A DNA stretch of 64,000 bases from Alteromonas oceanisediminis (GTDB lineage: Bacteria > Pseudomonadota > Gammaproteobacteria > Enterobacterales > Alteromonadaceae): positions 1 through 64,000 of the forward strand of contig NZ_JAHCTA010000009.1 in NCBI RefSeq assembly GCF_018474025.1, in the 5' to 3' direction. The notes under the pieces were generated by a model. It was not told the origin of the DNA, searched no databases, and saw only the letters and a list, made by a program, of their open reading frames with translations. How positions within the stretch are numbered: position 1 is the first letter of the stretch; every line of letters begins with the position of its first letter. Positions 36,402 to 46,161 of the stretch are shown here, piece by piece. Both the position numbers and the translations under genes were made by a program.

Positions 36402-36839
36402 TTAGCATTGAAGTGAGAAAGTCACAGGCCCATCGTTGACCAGACTGACCTGCATGTTGGCACCAAACTCCCCCGTTTGCACGTTGGGGATATGTGCGCG
36501 AACCGCATCGATAAAATGTTCATACAGCGCCTCTCCCAACGCAGGCGGTGCTCCACGAGAAAAGCCCGGACGATTCCCTTTCTGTGTGTCGGCGACTAAT
36601 GTGAACTGAGAAACAACCAAAAGCTGACCGTTGATATCGACCAAACTGTTATTCATCTTGCCAAGGTCATCGGCAAACACGCGATATCGCAGCACTTTTT
36701 GTGCAAGTTTTTGTGCGTTAGCCTGAGTATCACTTTTCTCTACTCCAAGCAGCAAAACCAAGCCTTGTTGAATGCTGCCAACGATACGCGAATCAACACT
36801 CACTGAAGCTTGTGTGACGCGTTGAATTAATCCGATCAT
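36402..36839 (-). CDS. dtd: D-aminoacyl-tRNA deacylase
   Basis: This 145-residue enzyme frees tRNA from D-amino acids. The active-site segments SQFTL and [11 protein letters not shown] (the Gly-cisPro-like pocket) are conserved, and the length is usual. It follows pip by 37 bp on the same strand and precedes yiiD. Confidence 0.95.
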   Translation of the reverse strand: MIGLIQRVTQASVSVDSRIVGSIQQGLVLLLGVEKSDTQANAQKLAQKVLRYRVFADDLGKMNNSLVDINGQLLVVSQFTLVADTQKGNRPGFSRGAPPALGEALYEHFIDAVRAHIPNVQTGEFGANMQVSLVNDGPVTFSLQC

Positions 36840-36876
36840 GTTTTACCTTCTGTACAACGTTGCGACAATGAAAAGA

Positions 36877-37845
36877 TTACTGGTTTGCCTGCAAAAATGC
36901 AGCAAAGTCTTGAGTAGCCTGTACCAAGGCCGCGCTTATACCCGTTTCAGACAGGCTATGACCTGCGTCAGGAATAATCTGCAATGTACTGTTGTGCCAG
37001 CGTTGATGAAGCGAATAAGCGGCTTCCATTTTGCAAATCATGTCGTAGCGGCCATGGATGATAGTCGCTGGCAAATGGGTGATGTGATGAAGATTCTCAA
37101 GAATATAGTTTTCAGGCAAAAAACACCGGTGGCGTAAGTAGTGACACTCCAGCAAAGCCAGGCTTTTCACAAAATGGAAATCACGTTGACTGATGTGCAT
37201 GGGAAACGGCAGAGTCAATCGCGAAAGTCTCTCTTCCCAACTAAACCACAGCCTGAGCGCTTGCGTTTGTTTAATTTGATCGGCGTGGGTAAATAGTTGA
37301 TAAAATTGTTCACACACTTGTTCGCTGTCTTGCGTATCGGTGAGTAGTTGTGTAAATGCGCGATAATGTTCAGGGAAAAGCGACGCTGCGCCGCCGCTAG
37401 CGCTTAAAAACCAAGCGGTATCCTGTGCCCGGGCAAGAAAAGTACCTCTCAGTATCAAGCCGCTGACATGAGCAGGATACCGAATGGCGTATACGAGTGC
37501 GAGCGTGCTTCCCCAAGACCCACCAAACAATAACCAAGTGGAAATGCCTAAATAGTGGCGAATTTTCTCAATATCTTCGACCAAATCATCCGTTGTATTG
37601 TCATTCAGATCGGCAAAAGGCTGGCTTTTTCCGCATCCGCGTTGGTCAAACCCGATGATAAGGTAACGCTCTGGGTCGAATAGGCTGCGGTAGCTCAGTG
37701 ATAGCCCAGCCCCCGGCCCACCGTGGATGTAGAGCACAGGAATACCATCAGGGTTGCCACTCAATTCGAGATAAAGCGTGTGCCGCTGGTCTACTGACAA
37801 CTGCTCAGTGCTAAAAGGCGTGAGACTTGGAAACAGTTTTGGCAT
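36877..37845 (-). CDS. pip: Proline iminopeptidase
   Basis: This 322-residue S33 peptidase removes N-terminal proline. The oxyanion segment HGGPGAG, nucleophile GGSWGSTLAL, and the Asp in HGRYDMIC and His in PDAGHSL are seen. It is cytoplasmic with no signal peptide. It is first in the pip-dtd-yiiD-phosphatase unit. Confidence 0.93.
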   Translation of the reverse strand: MPKLFPSLTPFSTEQLSVDQRHTLYLELSGNPDGIPVLYIHGGPGAGLSLSYRSLFDPERYLIIGFDQRGCGKSQPFADLNDNTTDDLVEDIEKIRHYLGISTWLLFGGSWGSTLALVYAIRYPAHVSGLILRGTFLARAQDTAWFLSASGGAASLFPEHYRAFTQLLTDTQDSEQVCEQFYQLFTHADQIKQTQALRLWFSWEERLSRLTLPFPMHISQRDFHFVKSLALLECHYLRHRCFLPENYILENLHHITHLPATIIHGRYDMICKMEAAYSLHQRWHNSTLQIIPDAGHSLSETGISAALVQATQDFAAFLQANQ

Positions 37846-37922
37846 TAAACTTGTTTATTACCTAACGTTCACCTATGTTATGAACAGTTTTACCATAAAT
37901 TCAACCGCAAAAGTGAGGAAGT

Positions 37923-38159
37923 ATGTCAGGACAAGGTTCAGGTGGTAACGTGATCGCTGCGATTTGCAGCTTTTTTATCCCCGGTTTAGGCCAATTAGTT
38001 CAAGGCCGCATTTTGGCTGCGTTAATGTTTTTCCTGATAGTAGGGGCCTGTTACGGTGCTGCTGCTACGGTTATTTTGTTCTTCTTATGGCCTGTTGGGG
38101 CCGTGTTTCATTTGTGGTCAATTATCAGCGCCGCACGCTATCGTCCAGTGGGGATGTAA
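37923..38159 (+). CDS. Small two-helix membrane protein
   Basis: This 78-residue protein has two hydrophobic helices (about residues 10-30 and 33-58) with an IPGLGQL motif between the glycine-rich N-terminus and first helix, as in TM2-like small membrane proteins. Its function is unknown. GAGGA lies before the ATG. Its stop codon overlaps the ATG of the DUF2959 gene (TAATG), so the two are coupled. Confidence 0.75.
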   Translation: MSGQGSGGNVIAAICSFFIPGLGQLVQGRILAALMFFLIVGACYGAAATVILFFLWPVGAVFHLWSIISAARYRPVGM

Positions 38160-38812
38160 TGAGTCAATATTTAAGTATTCGTTTATTTTCGCTGATCGCA
38201 GCCATTGTGCTGCTTTCAGCTTGTCAGTCTGCCTACTATGCGGCTTGGGAAAAAGTTGGTGTGGAAAAACGCGATATTTTGGTTGATCGTGTTGAAGATG
38301 CCCGCGAAAGTCAGGAGGATGCACAGGAGCAGTTCGCCTCAGCGCTTGAACAGTTCAGTTCGCTGATTAATTTCGATGGTGGTGAGCTTCAGCGTGTTTA
38401 TGAAACGCTCAGTGACGAGTATGCATCCAGTAAGGCCTCTGCAGAAGACGTGACCAACCGCATCAACAGTGTGGAAAGCGTTGCAGAAGCCCTGTTCGAT
38501 GAATGGGAATCTGAGTTAGACAATTACTCGAACGCCAATTTAAAGCGCGACAGCGAGCGACAGCTGAAAGACACCCAACGCCGGTATAAAGACATGCTGA
38601 AAGCCATGCGTAAAGTTGAGCGCAGCATGTCGCCGGTGCTGGAAAAGCTCGAAGACAATGTGCTCTATCTTAAGCACAATTTAAATGCCAGTGCGGTGGG
38701 TGCATTGCAAGGCGAGTTAAAAACAATCACTCGGGATGTAGGCGCGTTAATCAAAGAGATGAATGCGGCGATTGCCCAATCTGATGCATTTATAAAAACC
38801 ATTCAAGGCTAA
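38159..38812 (+). CDS. DUF2959 family lipoprotein
   Basis: This 217-residue protein has a lipoprotein signal (LLSAC lipobox at about residue 20) and then a long helical, charged body of the DUF2959 type. The function is unknown; a coiled-coil periplasmic role is likely. I chose the ATG at 38159, which overlaps the previous stop; an upstream reading in this frame would run through the preceding gene. It is the second gene of a two-gene unit. Confidence 0.85.
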   Translation: MSQYLSIRLFSLIAAIVLLSACQSAYYAAWEKVGVEKRDILVDRVEDARESQEDAQEQFASALEQFSSLINFDGGELQRVYETLSDEYASSKASAEDVTNRINSVESVAEALFDEWESELDNYSNANLKRDSERQLKDTQRRYKDMLKAMRKVERSMSPVLEKLEDNVLYLKHNLNASAVGALQGELKTITRDVGALIKEMNAAIAQSDAFIKTIQG

Positions 38813-38821
38813 ATAGTACAT

Positions 38822-38846
38822 CAGGGCTAGCATTCTGCTGGCCCTG
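38822..38846 (+). terminator. Imperfect hairpin after the DUF2959 gene
   Basis: CAGGGC and GCCCTG with further pairing inside form a bulged hairpin. The following sequence is only moderately T-rich, so this is a weak terminator candidate. Confidence 0.35.
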
Positions 38847-38979
38847 ACCTCGCTGTCTTTTCTTTCTGCGGTGTAAATCCAGACTTTTTTGGGTGTTAAG
38901 GTTTATCGAAAGCGCCTTTTAGGGTAAAGTGCGCGCGCTTTTTAACCACCCCATTTCTCGCTTTTTTGGAATTCATCTT

Positions 38980-40563
38980 TTGATCACCACAGCAAACATC
39001 ACCATGCAGTTTGGCGCAAAGCCGCTGTTTGAAAACATTTCGGCAAAATTTGGCAACGGCAATCGATATGGATTAATCGGCGCAAATGGGTGTGGAAAAT
39101 CTACCCTGATGAAAATCATGAGCGGCGAACTAACACCCACTTCCGGAAACGTATCGATTTCGCCCGGCGAGCGAATTGGCACATTGAATCAAAACCAGTT
39201 TGCATTTGAGCAGTATTCGGTTGTCGATGCGGTGATCATGGGTGATACACATCTTTGGGAAGTGAAAAAAGAGCGCGATCGGATCTATTCTCTGCCTGAA
39301 ATGAGTGAAGACGATGGCATGAAAGTCGCCGATCTGGAATCGGAATTTGCTGAAATGGACGGTTACACCGCTGAAAGCCGTGCTATTGAGCTTTTGGTTG
39401 AAGCGGGCATTGATGAGCGTTTTCATTTCGGTCTGATGTCGGAAGTCGCGCCGGGCTTAAAACTGCGTGTACTGATTGCACAAGCTCTCTTCTCCGAGCC
39501 CGACATTTTATTGCTGGACGAGCCAACCAACAACTTGGATATTTACACGATTAAATGGCTAGAGGATGTGCTTAATCAGCGCAAATCAACCATGATTATC
39601 ATTTCGCATGATCGCCATTTCTTAAATGCAGTGTGTACGCACATGGCCGATATTGACTATGGCGAACTACGTATTTATCCGGGTAATTACGAAGCTTATA
39701 TGGCTGCGGCGTCGTTAGCACAAGAGCAACTGCTTAATGAGAATGCCAAGAAGAGTGCTGAAATTGAAGAACTGCAAAGCTTTGTAAATCGGTTTTCTGC
39801 CAACGCGTCTAAAGCGAAGCAAGCTACCTCTCGCGCACGACGCATGGAAAAAATCCAGTTGGAAGACGTGGTTGCTTCCAGTCGGCAATCACCTTACATC
39901 ACTTATAAACAGCACAAAAAGTTACATCGTCTGGCGCTGGAGTTGCACGATGTAGAACATGGTTTTGAAGGTAAAACCTTATTTAGAGGCGGCGATATTC
40001 TTCTGGAAGCGGGCGCGAAGCTTGCGGTCATTGGTGAAAACGGTGCCGGTAAAACCACGCTCCTACGTTGCTTGGTGAATGAGTTGAGCGCCAACAATGG
40101 TGTGATCAAATGGTCTGAAAATGCCGCCATCGGTTACTTACCTCAGGATGTAGGCCGTGACTTTGCAGAGCCGATGAACTTGTTTGACTGGATGTCGCAA
40201 TGGCGTACGCCGCAGCACGATGATTTAGCGGTACGAGCTATTTTAGGGCGTCTGTTGTTTAGCGCGGATGACATTGTTAAAGACGTGCGCGTGTGTTCCG
40301 GTGGCGAAAAGAACCGTTTGATGTTCGGTAAGTTAATGATGCAGGAAATCAATGTGATCATTATGGATGAGCCCACCAACCATATGGATATGGAAGCCAT
40401 AGAAGCGCTCAACAAAGCACTGAAAGACTTCGATGGTACGCTCATCTTTGTAAGCCACGACCGTGAATTTGTTTCGACACTGGCCACATCGATCATCGAA
40501 ATCAAAGATCAAAAGCTACGTTACTTTCAAGGCACCTATGACGAATACGTCAGTGGCCGATAA
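38980..40563 (+). CDS. ybiT: ABC-F family ATPase (YbiT-like)
   Basis: This 527-residue protein has two ABC domains, with Walker [10 protein letters not shown] and GENGAGKTT, Walker [12 protein letters not shown] and [11 protein letters not shown], and no membrane domain. It is a ribosome-associated translation factor of the ABC-F type. It matches YbiT along its length. Starting at TTG 38980 gives the same number of residues before TMQFG as in E. coli YbiT; the in-frame ATG at 38929 would add 17 unrelated residues. The Shine-Dalgarno is weak. Confidence 0.9.
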   Translation: MITTANITMQFGAKPLFENISAKFGNGNRYGLIGANGCGKSTLMKIMSGELTPTSGNVSISPGERIGTLNQNQFAFEQYSVVDAVIMGDTHLWEVKKERDRIYSLPEMSEDDGMKVADLESEFAEMDGYTAESRAIELLVEAGIDERFHFGLMSEVAPGLKLRVLIAQALFSEPDILLLDEPTNNLDIYTIKWLEDVLNQRKSTMIIISHDRHFLNAVCTHMADIDYGELRIYPGNYEAYMAAASLAQEQLLNENAKKSAEIEELQSFVNRFSANASKAKQATSRARRMEKIQLEDVVASSRQSPYITYKQHKKLHRLALELHDVEHGFEGKTLFRGGDILLEAGAKLAVIGENGAGKTTLLRCLVNELSANNGVIKWSENAAIGYLPQDVGRDFAEPMNLFDWMSQWRTPQHDDLAVRAILGRLLFSADDIVKDVRVCSGGEKNRLMFGKLMMQEINVIIMDEPTNHMDMEAIEALNKALKDFDGTLIFVSHDREFVSTLATSIIEIKDQKLRYFQGTYDEYVSGR

Positions 40564-40573
40564 GCAAAAGCCT

Positions 40574-41473
40574 TTACTCTTCTTCGGTAACCTTTCGTGG
40601 CTCTTGGGAGATAGGCTTTTCAAACACTTCGGTGACGGCGCAGGTGAACTCTGCGCCGACTAATACCACAATCCACGATAGATAAATCCATACAAACAAA
40701 ATCGGTACAACGGCGAGTGCACCGTAAATCAATTCGTAAGACGGGAAGGACGTCACGTAAAGCGAGAACCCTCTTTTGGTAAATTCGAAGAGAATACTGG
40801 CCAGAATGGCACCGCTTATCGCGTGCTTAAAGCGCACCCGCCGGTTCGGCACCAACATGTATAAAATCAAAAAGGCTGACAGTGCCAGAACGCTTGGAAC
40901 GAGACTCAACAGCATCGTGCCCAAGCCGGGCGTGTATTCTTCAGCAAAATTAGCCAGCCCGATAAGGTACGAACTCACCACTACACTGGTACCCATTAAC
41001 ATGGGGCCAAGTGATATAACCATCCAGTAGATAGCTAATGTATACACGATTGGGCGCTCACTGGGCGTGCGCCAAATGGCGTTAAGCGTTTTATCAACAT
41101 TGGAGATTAACAGTAACGCCACGATCAGCAGTGACAATATGCCTACCGCGCCCATCTGCGATGCGTTACCAACAAATTCTGACATGTAATTTTGTACTAC
41201 ATCGCCAGAAGCGGGAACAAAGTTGTTGAAAATGAAATTTTCGAGTTTTTCGCGAGCCTTTTCAAAAGCTGGGAAAGCCGACATTACGGTGAAAAAAACC
41301 ATGATGAACGGAACGAGAGACAGTAGCGTTACATACGCCAGGTGTCCGGCCGATACGGTTATCTTGTCTTCTTTACTGCGCGCGATGAAAGTCTTCGCGA
41401 CAGCGAAAAACTGTGGTTTTCGGCGCTTCCACCACATTTGGGCATCATTCATACAGGCTTTTAATTGCTTCAC
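40574..41473 (-). CDS. yihY: YihY/BrkB family inner membrane protein
   Basis: This 299-residue protein has about six hydrophobic helices and the YihY-type segment AGHLAYVTLLSLVPFIMV. Members are often named ribonuclease BN by an old mistake; the true function is unclear. It starts at GTG 41473 or ATG 41452; neither has a clear Shine-Dalgarno, so the start is uncertain. It is convergent with ybiT and 28 bp after metF on the same strand. Confidence 0.85.
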   Translation of the reverse strand: MKQLKACMNDAQMWWKRRKPQFFAVAKTFIARSKEDKITVSAGHLAYVTLLSLVPFIMVFFTVMSAFPAFEKAREKLENFIFNNFVPASGDVVQNYMSEFVGNASQMGAVGILSLLIVALLLISNVDKTLNAIWRTPSERPIVYTLAIYWMVISLGPMLMGTSVVVSSYLIGLANFAEEYTPGLGTMLLSLVPSVLALSAFLILYMLVPNRRVRFKHAISGAILASILFEFTKRGFSLYVTSFPSYELIYGALAVVPILFVWIYLSWIVVLVGAEFTCAVTEVFEKPISQEPRKVTEEE

Positions 41474-41501
41474 TCGAATTCACAATATTGCCAGTGTACC
41501 G

Positions 41502-42424
<923 letters not shown>

Positions 42425-42558
42425 AAAGTAATTGCATTCATGCACTGAGTCAAGCATTCATCTGTAGTCGCTATAGCTAATCTGGCGTTTAAGTGTAAGG
42501 AGCTTGGCTCAACTTGGCAGGTAGTAAAAGGTCAAGGGCAGTAGTAACAAAATAAAAT

Positions 42559-42600
42559 ACGAAGAATCGTCATCGTGATGAAAATCACGACCTCCATGGA
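42559..42600 (-). repeat. Inverted repeat arm A with perfect hairpin
   Basis: Read on the minus strand, 32 of 42 bases match 42976-43017. Inside is a perfect hairpin, TCGTGAT and ATCACGA (42573-42579 and 42584-42590), with loop GAAA on the plus strand. Similarity continues for about 18 bp beyond. Confidence 0.6.
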
Positions 42601-42975
42601 ACTCAATAAGGCTTACTATTAATTTACCAAAGTTGCGGACAAATCTTCCCAATTGGTATTCTCTGTACTGATAAGTTGCTGTTTCCACGCTCTATGCCAA
42701 TTTTTCAATCACTTTTCTCCTAATCTGGCATTTTCGATTTTGAAAAAATGTTTGAAATATGTCAGCTTATGTAGACTGTATTTTTGTATTGATGTATTCG
42801 TCGAGCGAGGTTGCTGGTAACGCCAATGTGCAGTGTTGTTTTATGGGTATTGGCAATGATATACGAGCAGGGTTACTTCATCTATCGAATCCATCTGAAA
42901 TCTTTCTATTTAAAACTCCCCAGCTCATTTCACTATAACGGTTCTGTGAATCGGTTTTAATCGGCTTTACTGTAT

Positions 42976-43017
42976 TCCAAGGAGGTCGTGGCCTCCGCCA
43001 CGATGACTCTTCTTCGC
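42976..43017 (+). repeat. Inverted repeat arm B with perfect hairpin
   Basis: This is the partner of 42559-42600. The hairpin is TCGTGGC, loop CTCC, GCCACGA (42986-43003). Two base pairs differ from arm A with both partners changed, so pairing is preserved. Confidence 0.6.
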
Positions 43018-43175
43018 AGAGGCAGCGTGACGATTCTCCCTTGGTCATGTCCGCGATACGTACATCAAAGATGATTACGTTTAATCACGCTCTGTTTTAA
43101 AGAAAGTCAGATTAAATGATGGCTCCAATGGCATTCTAACCAATCATATTCAGTCACGCTTCACCGAATGGCTGA

Positions 43176-43203
43176 TTGACCTTTGGGCTACAACGTTTAG
43201 AAT
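43176..43203 (+). promoter_or_regulatory. Sigma-70-type promoter for metJ
   Basis: TTGACC (43176-43181) and TAGAAT (43198-43203) with a 16-bp spacer lie about 57 bp before metJ. No perfect MET box overlaps it, although AACGTTTAG is somewhat like one. Confidence 0.5.
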
Positions 43204-43260
43204 TTCGCAGCATAAGACTACAATGATACGTCAATAACAAAAACCATTAGAGGCTGATCA

Positions 43261-43605
43261 ATGGCAAAGTGGAATGGCAAATACATTCACCCCTACGCAG
43301 AGCACGGAAAGAAAAGTGAGCAGGTGAAAAAGGTAACGGTCTCAATACCGACGAACGTTCTTAAAGCATTGACGGACGAGCGCACCCGACGCCAGATTAA
43401 TAACTTACGACACGCAACGAATTCTGAATTGCTGTGTGAAGCGTTCTTGCACGCATTTACCGGGCAACCATTACCAAATGACGATGATCTGCGCAAAGAT
43501 AATCCAAATAGGATCCCTTCTGAAGCCCGCAGCATCATGCAAGAAATGGGCATCGAAGATTTTCAGGGAGAGAATGATCTGGACGATAGCAAGGCCAGCG
43601 ATTAA
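43261..43605 (+). CDS. metJ: Methionine repressor MetJ
   Basis: This 114-residue ribbon-helix-helix repressor uses S-adenosylmethionine as corepressor. The N-terminal [20 protein letters not shown] and [22 protein letters not shown] match the family, including the beta-strand that enters the major groove. It is a little longer than the E. coli protein (105 residues), with a variable acidic C-terminus. The metF operator is a clear target. Confidence 0.95.
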   Translation: MAKWNGKYIHPYAEHGKKSEQVKKVTVSIPTNVLKALTDERTRRQINNLRHATNSELLCEAFLHAFTGQPLPNDDDLRKDNPNRIPSEARSIMQEMGIEDFQGENDLDDSKASD

Positions 43606-43645
43606 CACGCAGGCCTGACTGAGCGTTTTCCGTGTTAATTTTTAT
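43602..43645. terminator. Shared hairpin between convergent metJ and malic enzyme genes
   Basis: TTAACACG (43602-43609) and CGTGTTAA (43631-43638) form an 8-bp stem with a 21-nt loop, followed by TTTTTAT. It covers both stop codons. Confidence 0.55.
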
Positions 43646-44888
43646 CTTGCATGTAGCCTTCCGGTAAAGCCTCAAGCCTTGCCACACCCGAATCAATCGC
43701 TGCTTGGGCAACCGTGGTGGCGATCTTCGAGCACAATCTTGGATCCATTGGTTTAGGAATGATGTAGTCTTTTCCGAAGGTGAGTGATGTTGAATTACTG
43801 GCTTTGAGTACTGAGTCAGGCACAGGCATTTTCGATACTTCACGAATCGCTTCGACAGCCGCGACTTTCATTTCATCGTTGATAGCCGACGCGCGCACGT
43901 CCAGCGCACCGCGGAAAATGAATGGAAAGCACAGTACGTTGTTGACCTGATTCGGGTAATCGGATCGACCCGTCGCCATGATCAAATCGTCGCGCACTTC
44001 ATGCGCCAGTTCGGGTTTAATTTCCGGGTCCGGGTTTGAGCAGGCAAACACGATAGGATTTGGTGCCATTAGCGCCAAGGTTTCTGGGGGTAGTAGATCA
44101 GGCCCAGACACACCAACAAAAATATCAGCGCCATCCATCACGTCTTCCAGCGTGCGTTTGTCCGTGTTGTTGGCAAACAGTTGTTTGTGCGGCGTTAAAT
44201 CGTCTCGGCGCGTGTGTATCACGCCTTTGCGATCCAGCATGTAAATTTTTTCACGTTGCGCACCGCATTTTATCAGCAATTCCATACAGGCCACTGCCGC
44301 CGCGCCTGCACCGAGGCATACGATAACAGACTCATTGAGTTCTTTGCCCTGAATGTCGAGCGCATTGAGCATACCCGCCGCAGTAACAATGGCGGTACCG
44401 TGTTGGTCGTCATGAAACACTGGAATTTTACAGCGCTGGATTAACGCTTGTTCAATTTCGAAACACTCAGGGGCTTTAATGTCTTCTAAGTTAATACCCC
44501 CAAAGGTATCAGCGATATTGGCTACCGTGTTGATAAACTCTTCGGTCGTGCGGTGTTTCACTTCAATATCAATCGAATCGATACCGGCGAAATGCTTGAA
44601 TAATAACGCCTTACCTTCCATGACCGGTTTCGAGGCTAAAGGCCCAAGATTGCCCAGGCCTAGAATGGCAGTGCCGTTTGAAATAACAGCCACCATGTTG
44701 CCTTTAGCGGTATATTTGTAGGCAAGTTCCGGGTCATCGGCGATTTCGCGAACCGGTTCGGCAACCCCCGGGCTGTAAGCTAGCGCAAGATCGCTAACGC
44801 TCGTCGCTGGCTTGCTCAGCTCAATTTTTATTTTACCCGGAGTGGGTTTAGCGTGGTAATCCAGTGCTTTTTGTCGAAAATCTGACAT
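43635..44888 (-). CDS. maeB: NADP-type malic enzyme, short form (MaeB-like)
   Basis: This 417-residue enzyme converts malate to pyruvate and CO2. SPGVAEPVREIADDP, the NAD(P) fold VCLGAGAAAVACMELL, and FHDDQHGTAIV with the metal-binding residues are present. It matches the malic part of MaeB but lacks the C-terminal phosphotransacetylase-like domain found in the 759-residue E. coli protein. I chose ATG 44888 (AAGGA upstream); a 22-residue longer reading from 44954 is unlikely. Confidence 0.9.
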   Translation of the reverse strand: MSDFRQKALDYHAKPTPGKIKIELSKPATSVSDLALAYSPGVAEPVREIADDPELAYKYTAKGNMVAVISNGTAILGLGNLGPLASKPVMEGKALLFKHFAGIDSIDIEVKHRTTEEFINTVANIADTFGGINLEDIKAPECFEIEQALIQRCKIPVFHDDQHGTAIVTAAGMLNALDIQGKELNESVIVCLGAGAAAVACMELLIKCGAQREKIYMLDRKGVIHTRRDDLTPHKQLFANNTDKRTLEDVMDGADIFVGVSGPDLLPPETLALMAPNPIVFACSNPDPEIKPELAHEVRDDLIMATGRSDYPNQVNNVLCFPFIFRGALDVRASAINDEMKVAAVEAIREVSKMPVPDSVLKASNSTSLTFGKDYIIPKPMDPRLCSKIATTVAQAAIDSGVARLEALPEGYMQDKN

Positions 44889-45336
44889 AAGTGAAAGATC
44901 CTTGATAGAGAGTGTGTAGGGTACAGCGATTAGTCGCCTTATTGTTTTAAGCAATGTAGCACACCGATGTCACAGCGCATATCGGATGTGACGATGTTAT
45001 TGACGCTACCATAATTCAAATAAAAGGTAATACCATTCAACAAGAAATGGAAAATTCTTTACATTCATTGCGTGAATGTATAAATAATGACCTATGAAAG
45101 CTTATTGGGTTTTAATTTCTGCATTATGCTGGAATGGCCGAGATCCCAATGCCGACGATTGAATAATGTGCTGCAACTGGAATAACGTGAAGTACCGCCA
45201 AGCCCGCTGAATCAACTAAAGACCAAAAAGACTGAGACACCAATATTGCCTTATGTGGTGAAGTAAAACGTGCATTGGTGATGGATCGCTGCAACAAAGC
45301 TCGCTATGCTGTCATCCACAAGAAGAGGAGCTCAGA
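44889..45336. other. Intergenic region upstream of the malic enzyme gene
   Basis: This 450-bp gap holds promoters for the malic enzyme gene and the rightward small genes. A perfect palindrome lies at 45061-45079. A 22-codon frame from 45094 (MKAYWVLISALC..) looks like a short signal peptide but has no Shine-Dalgarno; the rest shows no gene. Confidence 0.5.
45058..45086. promoter_or_regulatory. Palindromic operator overlapping a promoter
   Basis: ACATTCA (45061-45067) and TGAATGT (45073-45079) form a perfect 7-bp palindrome. It lies in the spacer between TTTACA (45058-45063) and TAAATA (45081-45086), which would be a rightward promoter with a 17-bp spacer. A repressor binding there would block it; the factor is unknown, though the right half has some likeness to an ArgR half-site. 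Confidence 0.45.
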
Positions 45337-45402
45337 ATGAATCGCGTATTACGCATAAAGCTGGTTCGCCTGCTGTCTGATAAGGCACAGCAGCGGCAGT
45401 AG
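45337..45402 (+). CDS. Possible 21-residue leader or small protein
   Basis: An ATG at 45337 has a strong GAGGAG eight bases upstream and reads 21 residues, rich in Arg, Lys and Leu, to a TAG four bases before the next ATG. It may be a small basic peptide or a translational coupler for the membrane protein gene that follows. No homologue is recalled. Confidence 0.35.
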   Translation: MNRVLRIKLVRLLSDKAQQRQ

Positions 45403-45406
45403 TAAC

Positions 45407-45724
45407 ATGAACATAAAACGATTTATTGATCGATTCGAGTCGATCCAGCACCTTCCCAGAGAGTCTCAGTTCACTGTGTTGGAAAAAGCGTACCAACAGA
45501 CTGCGAGATGGAAATTTTCTGCCGTTGCGGCGTTATCGCCGGTGCTCTGTGTGTGTTTGCTAGCGCTGTGTGGTTACTATCTTTTCGATGGCTCAGTGGT
45601 CGCTATTGGGGTGGGGGTTGTGCTTGGCTTATTGCTATCTCGTGTGGTGGTATCAGAATGCGAGTCGTTTTGGATAGCGTCAGCACTGAAGACCGAATTT
45701 GCCCACAAAAAAAGCGCCGAATAG
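45407..45724 (+). CDS. Small membrane protein of unknown function
   Basis: This 105-residue protein has two hydrophobic helices (about residues 37-60 and 64-83) flanked by charged ends. The family is not recognised. Its ATG follows the 21-codon frame by 4 bp. Its last codons overlap the rpmE terminator hairpin, so transcription of the two converges there. Confidence 0.55.
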   Translation: MNIKRFIDRFESIQHLPRESQFTVLEKAYQQTARWKFSAVAALSPVLCVCLLALCGYYLFDGSVVAIGVGVVLGLLLSRVVVSECESFWIASALKTEFAHKKSAE

Positions 45725-45731
45725 GCGCTTT
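45704..45731 (-). terminator. rpmE terminator inside the neighbouring gene end
   Basis: On the minus strand, AAAGCGCC and GGCGCTTT form an 8-bp stem followed by a run of T. It is 19 bp beyond the rpmE stop codon. The same bases encode the last residues of the convergent small membrane protein. Confidence 0.85.
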
Positions 45732-45749
45732 CCAGTCGGTGCGAGAGCC

Positions 45750-45962
45750 TTACTTTTTGCTCATCGCGCCAAAACGTTTCTTAAAGCGATCAACACGGCC
45801 GCCGGTATCAACATTACGCTGCTTACCAGTGTAGAACGGGTGACACGCTGAACAAACGTCAAGATTCATGTCTTTGCCAAGGGTCGAACGGACCTTGATC
45901 ACGTTGCCACAAGAACATGTTGCTGTCATTTCTTCATACTTAGGATGGATATCTTGTTTCAT
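45750..45962 (-). CDS. rpmE: 50S ribosomal protein L31 (zinc form)
   Basis: This 70-residue ribosomal protein has the zinc-binding Cys residues (CSCG ... [10 protein letters not shown]) of the C+ type. The length and MKQDIHPKY start are typical. It is divergent from priA, the usual gammaproteobacterial arrangement. Confidence 0.97.
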   Translation of the reverse strand: MKQDIHPKYEEMTATCSCGNVIKVRSTLGKDMNLDVCSACHPFYTGKQRNVDTGGRVDRFKKRFGAMSKK

Positions 45963-46161
45963 GGGATTACCTCATTTAAGGCCGTATCGCTATTCCGCCC
46001 GAAGCTGAACACCATACGTTATAAAAATATGCTCGCGCCGGTGCGGTATTAATCCACAGGGCGGTTGCCGTAAAGAGCGGCGCATATTAATGTAGAGGCC
46101 TGTATCGATCAAGTGATTTTATGACTTTCCCGCCTATTTTTTGCTCAATTTCGAGGTCTAT

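Larger units (their letters stand above)
42430..43175. other. Large non-coding gap between metF and metJ
   Basis: This stretch of about 750 bp has no supported gene. It is AT-rich in its middle and carries the inverted hairpin pair described separately. I see no transposase remnant of recognisable sequence. Confidence 0.6.

Noticed and set aside
44960-44995. Possible CRP-like site (GTCACA and TGTGAC) upstream of the malic enzyme gene
   Set aside because: The half-sites are in the reverse order and 12 bases apart, so they do not match a CRP site.
45094-45162. 22-codon frame resembling a signal peptide upstream of the 21-codon frame
   Set aside because: There is no Shine-Dalgarno and it stops after 22 residues; it may be chance in an AT-rich leader.
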